Part shown: positions 30,330-37,728 of the stretch, one piece after another | How the letters are laid out: the number at the start of each line of letters is the position of its first letter | Position numbering within the stretch: the stretch's first letter is position 1 | Origin: Bacteroidales bacterium | GTDB taxonomy: Bacteria > Bacteroidota > Bacteroidia > Bacteroidales > UBA932 | Length of the DNA: 64,000 nucleotides | Direction of reading: 5' to 3' | Assembly (NCBI GenBank): GCA_017630215.1 | Contig: JAGBVR010000009.1 | Span: 1-64,000, forward strand | Translations under genes and position numbers: made by a program | Notes under the pieces: model-generated | Told to the model about the DNA's origin: nothing | The model's database searches: none | The model's input: the letters and a program-made list of their open reading frames with translations, nothing else

Positions 30330-31958
30330 CTATTTGTTATTTGCTAATTGCATCTTGTATAGTTCAATTCTATTCAATGCTGCGGCATCGAAAAACCCTT
30401 CACCAAATAATTGCTCGAAGTCACCATTCACTTTGTAATGCATATCGTATGGCATGCCATCTTCTGGGAAGTATAGAACTCGGAAAGGGCAATTGTGATC
30501 GAGTTCTTCTTGGGTATATTTATTTTGAGCAGTAAGTTGTGCGACGAGTACCTGGCTGCGGCGAATCATATATTCCGAATGAGTTTCAACAATCATCCGA
30601 ATTCCATACTTATGTATGGCGTAGAAGAGATCAGCAAGTAGGCTTTGATAATTTGGGTGCATATTTTGTTCTGGCTCTTCAATTATAACCAGGACAGAAC
30701 TACTTTGTTGAGTGGCCAAAATTACAGAAATCTTCAATAGAAGAAGTACTATCTGTGCAGATCCTGTTCCAATATCTACCAGATTTTTAGTGCTTCCATC
30801 CTTTTTTACAATCTTCACATTATATCCTTCCCCTTCAATACGGTTGATCTTTACATCAGAACCAATCCCGAATTTTTCCATCCAATATTTTAGAAAATCA
30901 TGAGGTTCTGTACGACGGAGAGCTCTTGTTTGGTATACCTCATGCAGCGTGCGGGATATATAGTCATTGCGATCGTTTATTGAGAAGAATACCCTCTTGC
31001 TGATGTTATGGGCATATATATATTCAATATGAGGAATTGCGGAATCTAGAATTTTATCATGAAAGCTTTTATTCATTTTTCTTGAATTTTCAATGACTAT
31101 ATCTGATGCACTATATCCTTTGTTTACTTCTGCATATGAATGGTTTATATTATCTTTTGCTCTCTTTATACCATAAATGAGTGATGTGATAAGATCACCT
31201 TGAATTTCAAGGGTAAAAGGTACATTGATGCTTACATAACCATGGTCTACAGGCAGAGACCAGTCCAGATCAGAGATTGTTCCAGATTCATTTGTATCAA
31301 GGTTTATCTCGATATCTTGGATATTGTCAAGATTCTTAATTTGCGAATTTACATCTGCACGTTTTTCATATGAAGTATGCCTGATATCAGAATGTAACAT
31401 ATCAGTAGCTAGGTCTTTCCATATATCCCTTTCATGGCCAAAATGTGCTCTTCTGTTTCTCAGAAATGATGTTCTGGCCTCGATGTAAAGTTTATAGTGC
31501 AGAGTCACATTTGCAATCTTTGTATTTATATCGAAATCATAAACTCGTTTAATACCCTTTATGCAGTCGATGACCCTCACCCTAGAGATATATCCCTGGG
31601 TTTCATCGATAGCATCTCTTTTGATATCTAATTCTATTCTTCTATTATCTTCTTTCCATCCGAAGCACATGCACATAGTTATATAGTCTTCGTTTGTCTT
31701 GTCGTAGACAACTCTGTTAAATGTGCCGAGATTCACATCGTCAAATGATATGGAATTAAAATCAAAGTATATTTTTTCTTTATCAATGAAGAAGGACTGT
31801 GCTCTGTTACATATATTATCCTTCAGAAGAATGAGGGCTTTAATGAGTGATGACTTACCTGAGCTATTAGGCCCGACAAAAATCGTTGCTCCTGATAGCG
31901 GTAATGTGCCAGAATCTTGAAATCTTTTAAAATTCTTTACTCCGAATCCTGTAATCAT
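30330..31958 (-). CDS. AAA-family ATPase (AAA_15/AAA_21, OLD-like)
   Basis: 542 residues. Walker A GPNSSGKSSL (~31-40) after the usual MITGFGVKNFKRFQDSGTL start; ABC-type signature VDIGTGSAQIVLLLLKI; Walker B VLVIIEEPEQNMHP; and HSEYMIRRSQ after it. No TOPRIM domain follows, so it is not a full OLD nuclease and must act with a separate partner, here the downstream 349-residue protein. The layout is that of two-gene defence systems (Septu, Gabija and similar), but the partner lacks HNH or UvrD motifs. A possible promoter (TTTG, then TAATTTTA) lies in the spacer at 31960-32000. Confidence 0.82.
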   Translation of the reverse strand: MITGFGVKNFKRFQDSGTLPLSGATIFVGPNSSGKSSLIKALILLKDNICNRAQSFFIDKEKIYFDFNSISFDDVNLGTFNRVVYDKTNEDYITMCMCFGWKEDNRRIELDIKRDAIDETQGYISRVRVIDCIKGIKRVYDFDINTKIANVTLHYKLYIEARTSFLRNRRAHFGHERDIWKDLATDMLHSDIRHTSYEKRADVNSQIKNLDNIQDIEINLDTNESGTISDLDWSLPVDHGYVSINVPFTLEIQGDLITSLIYGIKRAKDNINHSYAEVNKGYSASDIVIENSRKMNKSFHDKILDSAIPHIEYIYAHNISKRVFFSINDRNDYISRTLHEVYQTRALRRTEPHDFLKYWMEKFGIGSDVKINRIEGEGYNVKIVKKDGSTKNLVDIGTGSAQIVLLLLKISVILATQQSSSVLVIIEEPEQNMHPNYQSLLADLFYAIHKYGIRMIVETHSEYMIRRSQVLVAQLTAQNKYTQEELDHNCPFRVLYFPEDGMPYDMHYKVNGDFEQLFGEGFFDAAALNRIELYKMQLANNK

Positions 31959-32402
31959 AATGTAAAATTAAGTTTTCAATAAGTAATCTCAAAGTTAATA
32001 AGATATTCCATAAGGAGACCACTAGATAACATTCATTTTGTATTCCTTTGTAGATGAAAGTCCAGATTTATATATTATTTGACTGAGGCTATTGAAAGAT
32101 TTCTTAAATTTGACTAATCTTTAAATTGATGATGGAATGGGAGTATTATAATTTATTAGTTAAGAAACCAAAGAAACTATGTTTCATTAACTATACTTTC
32201 TTGAGATGAAGTTACGTTCGTTTCTGCATGCTTAACAACTAGGTGTATTTTCTTGCTTGGACTCAGTATGTATAGAACACTTATGTACCTATCGTGAAAT
32301 TCAAGTAGAGCTGTGCATTGCACAGCTCTGACTTTTTACGCGATTCTAGCATTGCGCTTAATCGACAATAGGCGAAGTGTGGGAATGTATCCCTTTGAAA
32401 TT
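31959..32402. other. AT-rich spacer with a plus-strand terminator
   Basis: No coding frame is supported. An intrinsic terminator (AGAGCTGTGCATTGCACAGCTCTGACTTTTT, 32307-32337) ends a plus-strand transcript although no plus-strand gene lies upstream, so a short unannotated RNA may exist between about 32000 and 32337. Confidence 0.5.
32307..32337 (+). terminator. Intrinsic terminator without an assigned gene
   Basis: An 11-bp perfect stem AGAGCTGTGCA/TGCACAGCTCT with a 2-nt apex, followed by GACTTTTT on the plus strand. Confidence 0.75.
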
Positions 32403-34808
32403 CTAATGCTTAGAGACCTTTATGTATTTTATATCGCCTTTATCTTTCATGAAGACACGAGCTACAACATATGGGATAGCCTCGTCGAGTTGTTCTAGGA
32501 ATTCCCATTGCGATTTTCTCATGAAGAATGGTATGGAGTCTGCGTTAGCTATACCCCTTGTTGTAGTTTTTGCATCACAATATAAATATGTCTGTCCATT
32601 CTTTAGAATCTCAAAGTCATAACAAGGTTCACTTCTGTCCCGGCTTGCCCATATTACCTCATATCCACTATTTCGTGGGTACTTCATCTTAAGGTCTTTG
32701 TAGACAATCTCTTCTCCACTATCACCGGTACTTGAATCAGCAAACTCTTGATCATCAACAGTCTTTGAGAGTAAACTCAAAGCTAAGGGTAGTTTCTTAA
32801 TATTTGCTATGAGCAGATGATATTCTTCATCTGTTAGTCCTGAACTTGCGAGTTCTGCTAGCGCTTCCATCTTTCCGCTTTGAGCAATCACTAATGCCTG
32901 CTCTCGCTGTGCGTCAGTAAGCATGTCAACAATCAGAGTTGCTCGCTTAGGGTAGTACCAGTGGAAATAAGCAGCAAGTCTTTCTTTTGATATGTCTGAA
33001 TTATTGATCCACTCGTACAGTTTGTTAAGTGTAGTGCTTAATGATGCAGTATTACCTTGATTTAATGAGTATTGAGAAGATAGCTCGTCATCAATGTTTT
33101 GTGCTAACATTTCTAAAGTATATTCCTGGCTCATTAGCTCAAGTCTGTTAAATTCTTGGTCTAAGAGCTTGTCTTCAATCTTAATACCCTTAGCCGAGAA
33201 GAGTGAGTTATAGATATCCTTTAACTCTGTCGGTAGATTATTGTCGGCATACAATAGATTGATTGTGCAAAGGTTTCCTGATTGATTAGGGAGCAACTTG
33301 TGTTTTGAGAATATATATCTGTCGCATTCCTTGAAATATTCCGCACATTGGAGCAACCAGAATGTAGCCTCTGCTGAGGTTATTCCAAATGAATAGATAT
33401 TCGCCTTTGCATCAATCTCGCTAGCAAGAAGTTCATATGTGTACTTTTGGTTAGGGAAGATTGTGAAATCAATAGCATCAAACCATGCCTGGTAGTCATG
33501 TTCTGCCGGAAGGCAAGAATTATTTAACTTTTTACAATTAGCGAATAATCTTACATCAACCTTTGAGTCCTTAAATGGAAGTCGTACACTTGAGAATGGA
33601 ATAAACGTCCCCTCGCCATTAACCACGATGGAATGGCTTAATATATGAAGTTTGTATTTGTCAAGATATAGGTTGTAAAACTGTTGATTAGATATCTGAG
33701 TGCCATTAAATTTCCTCGATATTTTAGCAACATTATATGCATCTCTTAGCTTGTTACCTGCAATGTAGTCAAGCACTTGACAATATAGACCAATAGAGGA
33801 ATTGAATAAAGTTCTATTTGCATCATTGGAACCTGGCTCAAGTTCAACTCCTTCACGCTCTGTAGTTGGTTTGAATTTCAAGCTGTTCAGTATGAAAGGC
33901 ATACCAATCTCCTCAGTTCCAATCAGTGGTAATCCACAGAATATGCGGGAGAGATCTTTCGGGTATGGAATGATTCTGTCGTCCTCAAATCTGAAAACAG
34001 TTGATACATCATCAGTCGAAAAGTATGCATAGCTTTGACTAATAGATGCACCATCAGTATTTATGGTAAAGACAATTTCTCTTTCGTTCTGAGTGTTTCT
34101 AGAAATATAGAATGAATGAATCTTGGTTTGATTTCTATTATCCTCAATTTGCACTGACCTGACCTTAGGCATAAAGCATAAAGTATATGGGAGTGTTTCA
34201 TATAGATAATCTAAGTCAATATCGGAAGAACTCAATGCTGGAAGTTCGGGTAGCGGTTTACCTAACCTATATGAGAATGATGTGTTGAATCCATGTGTCA
34301 GCTCGTGTTTCTGTGCTGAATCCTTAAGATATTCTTTAGCTTGTGTTATCTGTTTAATGAGTTCCTGCTTATTCATAAAGCAGGAACGGTCTAATGACAG
34401 CGTAAATTTATAGGACTCATTATCTTCGTCTATACATAGACCTTCGATATCCATTATTGATGATAAGATATGAGTAGATACGAGTCCTGTTCCAAACTTT
34501 CCTATGTTGTCTGCATGCAACTCATCATCCTGCTTGTTCGAATCAGGCGAAATTAGATTTAGTGCATCTCGTAACGAAAAGGGTGCTCCGTCATGATAGA
34601 ATGTGACACGCTCATCAGTAACAACAAGTCTGATGTTTACAGTGTTGTTGTAGTCGCTTGCGTTTTGAAGAAGTTCCCAAAACCAACGTTTCTTAGCGGA
34701 ACTGATTCTGTTCTTCAAAAGTGATAGTTTTTCTATCAGTCGCTGTGCAGGAATGGATCGTAGTTGTTCGTTTTCCTCTCTGTCAATCTTATCAGCTATG
34801 CTTGACAT
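32403..34808 (-). CDS. GHKL (sacsin-like) ATPase with C-terminal DUF3883
   Basis: 801 residues. The N-terminal ~200 residues are a Hsp90/sacsin-type ATPase: RFWELLQNASDYNNTVNI-like helix with the metal Asn (N-box), DNIGKFGTGLVSTHIL (G box), and FYHDGAPFSLRDAL. The middle is long and unrecognised. The C-terminal ~110 residues are DUF3883, a PD-(D/E)xK-like nuclease fold: SGEEIVYKDLKMKYPRNSGYEV, CYDFEILKNGQTYLYCDAKTTT (Asp..Asp-x-Lys core). Such proteins occur in defence islands and may act as abortive nucleases. It is coupled to the small membrane protein downstream (12-nt gap). Confidence 0.78.
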   Translation of the reverse strand: MSSIADKIDREENEQLRSIPAQRLIEKLSLLKNRISSAKKRWFWELLQNASDYNNTVNIRLVVTDERVTFYHDGAPFSLRDALNLISPDSNKQDDELHADNIGKFGTGLVSTHILSSIMDIEGLCIDEDNESYKFTLSLDRSCFMNKQELIKQITQAKEYLKDSAQKHELTHGFNTSFSYRLGKPLPELPALSSSDIDLDYLYETLPYTLCFMPKVRSVQIEDNRNQTKIHSFYISRNTQNEREIVFTINTDGASISQSYAYFSTDDVSTVFRFEDDRIIPYPKDLSRIFCGLPLIGTEEIGMPFILNSLKFKPTTEREGVELEPGSNDANRTLFNSSIGLYCQVLDYIAGNKLRDAYNVAKISRKFNGTQISNQQFYNLYLDKYKLHILSHSIVVNGEGTFIPFSSVRLPFKDSKVDVRLFANCKKLNNSCLPAEHDYQAWFDAIDFTIFPNQKYTYELLASEIDAKANIYSFGITSAEATFWLLQCAEYFKECDRYIFSKHKLLPNQSGNLCTINLLYADNNLPTELKDIYNSLFSAKGIKIEDKLLDQEFNRLELMSQEYTLEMLAQNIDDELSSQYSLNQGNTASLSTTLNKLYEWINNSDISKERLAAYFHWYYPKRATLIVDMLTDAQREQALVIAQSGKMEALAELASSGLTDEEYHLLIANIKKLPLALSLLSKTVDDQEFADSSTGDSGEEIVYKDLKMKYPRNSGYEVIWASRDRSEPCYDFEILKNGQTYLYCDAKTTTRGIANADSIPFFMRKSQWEFLEQLDEAIPYVVARVFMKDKGDIKYIKVSKH

Positions 34809-34820
34809 AATTGTCCTTGG

Positions 34821-35381
34821 TTAGAAATAAAGGTTGATGATGTTGTCGTAAGCCGTTGTGTAGCAATGATTGTCCAAGCCAGCGTTCATGTTAATCATCA
34901 ACATGATTATCATACATGCTAAATTCATTACAAAATTTTTGAACGTGGCAAGAATCATCGCTTTGCCATCGTCGTACTTTAACGTTAAATCTTGCTCTAA
35001 ATCTCTAATCCTACCTTCACATTCTTTTTTAAGCTCTTGAATTTGGCACTTATAGTTATCCAAAAACGAATCTATACCTAAATTCTCAATTTGATTAAGG
35101 TATGCAACAAGTGTCTCTAGAGAAATAGATGAGGTGCTTGATGGGTTTACATTACAATTAAAGCTATAAATAGATATGCCGTCAATGTCAATATAATTCC
35201 TATCGCCATATCTCTCTGTTGTGATATTTACTCTTCCACCATAAAGTGATATCTCTTTTGTATTATATTCATCAAAAGAAATAACTAATTCCGTTGGAAT
35301 AGAAGAATTTACATCCTCTCGGAACGGTTTGTTTTTTACCAAAATATATACGTTTTCAAACTTAAAGATATATGTATTCAT
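34821..35381 (-). CDS. Small protein with C-terminal membrane segment, paired with the GHKL protein
   Basis: 186 residues from ATG 35381 (an ATG at 35414 would add eleven residues). The N-terminal half is beta-rich (YIFKFENVYILVKNKPF, ELVISFDEYNTKEISLYGG). A short coiled coil follows (LKKECEGRIRDLEQDL), then one hydrophobic segment FKNFVMNLACMIIMLMINMNA. No family recognised. It is first in a two-gene minus-strand unit with the GHKL-DUF3883 protein, so it may anchor or sense for it. Confidence 0.6.
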   Translation of the reverse strand: MNTYIFKFENVYILVKNKPFREDVNSSIPTELVISFDEYNTKEISLYGGRVNITTERYGDRNYIDIDGISIYSFNCNVNPSSTSSISLETLVAYLNQIENLGIDSFLDNYKCQIQELKKECEGRIRDLEQDLTLKYDDGKAMILATFKNFVMNLACMIIMLMINMNAGLDNHCYTTAYDNIINLYF

Positions 35382-35535
35382 GTTCTTTACTTTTAAAAAA
35401 TAGATAAGAGTCAAAAGTTTAAACTACTAATTTATATCTTTTTCGTGAATTATGCCATCATTCTTGAGGATTAGTATTTGAATCCCATAGATTGCGAAGA
35501 TACGCTTCGTGATAAGCTCTCAATTTTGCAGATAT

Positions 35536-35832
35536 ATGAAACGTATGAACTACAGTAAAAATTTAATGAAGTATCTGAAATTTTGGAGGGCCGAATTCGC
35601 CGATAACTACAAGAATGTCCCAAGACTCTATAGAGCGCTTGTAGAGTATAATGTGGTTTTTGAAGATAAAGATGACTCTCTGTCAGTAACATTTTACGTT
35701 AAGAATAGTATACAACAACAATGGATTGAGGTAAATCATTACGATGATTTTGTGGAAAAACTATTAGCCTTCGCAGATTGCGATTTCGTGGAACTGAATA
35801 TAGTCTCTGAAGATGATTTGCCTATAGCATAG
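35536..35832 (+). CDS. Stand-alone DnaX-C-terminal-domain-like protein
   Basis: About 98 residues (ATG 35536; 35509 also possible). The segment VPRLYRALVEYNVVFEDKDD, TFYVKNSIQQQWIE and NHYDDFVEKLLAFADCDFVELNIV resembles the C-terminal domain of the Bacteroidota DNA polymerase III tau subunit. A broken paralogue occurs at 60405-60596, next to dnaB. It is unlinked to a dnaX gene here; it may modulate replication or belong to the defence region. Confidence 0.55.
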   Translation: MKRMNYSKNLMKYLKFWRAEFADNYKNVPRLYRALVEYNVVFEDKDDSLSVTFYVKNSIQQQWIEVNHYDDFVEKLLAFADCDFVELNIVSEDDLPIA

Positions 35833-35845
35833 TACAGAGCAGATT

Positions 35846-36394
35846 ATGATATTAGCATTTATTATAGCAGTATGCGTCGCCATCTTCTTCGCAATTCTTT
35901 GGTCAGAGGAAAAAGAGAAGCGCGAGCAAGCGGAAATGAAGATTAAGCAGCTTGTACGGGAGAACAAGAAGCTTAAGACTAATGGAAGACCTGCGATAGT
36001 TGAGAAATCAAAGAAGACCAAAGGATTTGCGATACCGAAGCCTGAGAAGAAGGAGGAACCTCTTCTGGATAAGGTTAAGCTTGCCACGTTGCAGGAACAG
36101 ACAAAGGCTGCTCAAGCCATGCTAGCTGATATTTTTATCCCGGAGGAAGAACATGTGCAAGATATAGTTTCGCAGCCAGACTTGAATCCTATAATAGGAA
36201 TCCTTGGCAAGTTGCTGACCAAAGAACAGTGGACAAGAACCGAGTTGGAGGAGTTGGTCGGTACCGATGTCATGCTGGGAAATCTATTGGAGCAAATCAA
36301 TGACTTCGCATACTCTAAGATCAATGACATTGTGGTCGAAGAGGATGGAGATAATATTTACGTTACGACAGAATATAAAGAACAACTTATATGA
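35846..36394 (+). CDS. TerB_C-domain protein with membrane anchor
   Basis: 182 residues: one N-terminal membrane helix (LAFIIAVCVAIFFAIL), a short coiled coil (EEKEKREQAEMKIKQLVREN), a linker, and a C-terminal TerB_C domain (ILGKLLTKEQWTRTELEELVGTDVMLGNLLEQINDFAYSKIND). TerB_C proteins stand beside the BrxD-like ATPase and helicase in many genomes. It overlaps the next gene by 4 nt, so the three proteins form an operon. Confidence 0.72.
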   Translation: MILAFIIAVCVAIFFAILWSEEKEKREQAEMKIKQLVRENKKLKTNGRPAIVEKSKKTKGFAIPKPEKKEEPLLDKVKLATLQEQTKAAQAMLADIFIPEEEHVQDIVSQPDLNPIIGILGKLLTKEQWTRTELEELVGTDVMLGNLLEQINDFAYSKINDIVVEEDGDNIYVTTEYKEQLI

Positions 36395-37725
36395 ACAGAC
36401 CCATTAAAGTAAAAGAAAGAGAAACTATCATCCAGTCGCTAAAGTCTGGAGTCGTGCCTCGTGCCGGATTGCACCATATCCAGGTAGGCCGCAGCGAGGA
36501 ACTGAAATCCTTCATCAAGGACGTGGATACCATTGCAGAAGGTGGTACCGCGTTCCGATTTGTCATCGGCGAGTATGGATCAGGCAAGACCTTCTTCCTG
36601 TCTTTGGTACGCAGTATTGCACTTGAGAAAGGACTTGTAACAATGCATGCTGATCTCTCCCCAAGCAAGAGACTTCATGGTTCGGACGGCCAGCCGAGAA
36701 TGTTGCTCTCCGAGATGGTCGGCAATCTTTCTACTCGTACAAAGCCGGACGGCAATGCTCTTCAGAATATCTTGGAGAGGTTCATCTCTAATGCGAGGGA
36801 AGAGGTTGCTGCTAAGGGTGAAAGCACATATGATGTCATCTCCGAGAAGCTGAATGAGCTGAATGACTACACCGGCGGTTATAATTTCATAGCTGTCATC
36901 AAGAAGTATCTCGAAGGTTATGAGTCTGGCAATCACGACCTTATGAACAGTGCGCTGAAGTGGCTCAAGGCTGGGTATACGACTAAGACTGATGCCTACA
37001 GGGATCTGGATATCAGGGAGTACATTGATGATTCATCATTTTATAACACTTTGAAGCTTTACTCGGTGCTTGTAAGGAAGGCAGGGTACAAGGGACTTCT
37101 TGTGTGTATGGATGAGATGGTGAACCTCTATAAGATTCCCAACAGCGTTTCCCGTAAGGCAAACTATGAGGAGATTCTCAGCATGCTGAACAACACTCTT
37201 CAAGGAACCTTCCCGAATATCGGATTTGTTCTTGGAGGGACTCCGGAGTTTCTTACAGATAACATCAGAGGATTGTACAGCTATGAGGCCTTGAAATCAA
37301 GACTATCGGAGAACTCTTTCTCAAAGAAGTTGGGCATAACTGATTGCAACTCAATTGTTTTAAGACTGTCAAACTTGACGAAAGAGGAATTGTATCTGCT
37401 TCTGACTAACCTCAGACATGTCTTTGCAAGCGGCAAGGAGGAAAACTATCTGATTCCAGATGAAGGACTTCTGGCTTTCCTTTCACATTGTGCAAATAAG
37501 ATCGGGGAAAGTTATTTCAGGACACCGAGAACTACCATCAAGAGTTTCCTTGACCTGCTCTCTGTTCTGGAGCAGTATCCGGACTATAAATGGAACAACA
37601 TCATCTCTTCGCTTGATGTGCAGAATGATGTCGAAGCTTCTCAGGTGGAGAATATTCTCAAGAGCAATGCGTCAAAAGCGCAAACGGCAGCAGATAATGA
37701 TGAATTTGCAAACTTTTCACTCTAG
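36391..37725 (+). CDS. BrxD-like AAA+ ATPase (DUF2791)
   Basis: 444 residues. GLHHIQVGRSEELKSFIKDVDTI then FRFVIGEYGSGKTFFLSLV (Walker A, ~57-75) and the Walker B-like LLVCMDEMVNLYK (~236-248) match BREX-system ATP-binding proteins (DUF2791). The C-terminal part is a winged-helix-like FRTPRTTIKSFLDLL. In type 2 BREX this protein pairs with the BrxHI helicase; here it is followed 3 nt later by a Lhr-like helicase and preceded by TerB_C. No PglX or PglZ gene is in the window, so it is not a full BREX system. Confidence 0.82.
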   Translation: MNRPIKVKERETIIQSLKSGVVPRAGLHHIQVGRSEELKSFIKDVDTIAEGGTAFRFVIGEYGSGKTFFLSLVRSIALEKGLVTMHADLSPSKRLHGSDGQPRMLLSEMVGNLSTRTKPDGNALQNILERFISNAREEVAAKGESTYDVISEKLNELNDYTGGYNFIAVIKKYLEGYESGNHDLMNSALKWLKAGYTTKTDAYRDLDIREYIDDSSFYNTLKLYSVLVRKAGYKGLLVCMDEMVNLYKIPNSVSRKANYEEILSMLNNTLQGTFPNIGFVLGGTPEFLTDNIRGLYSYEALKSRLSENSFSKKLGITDCNSIVLRLSNLTKEELYLLLTNLRHVFASGKEENYLIPDEGLLAFLSHCANKIGESYFRTPRTTIKSFLDLLSVLEQYPDYKWNNIISSLDVQNDVEASQVENILKSNASKAQTAADNDEFANFSL

Positions 37726-37728
37726 GAT

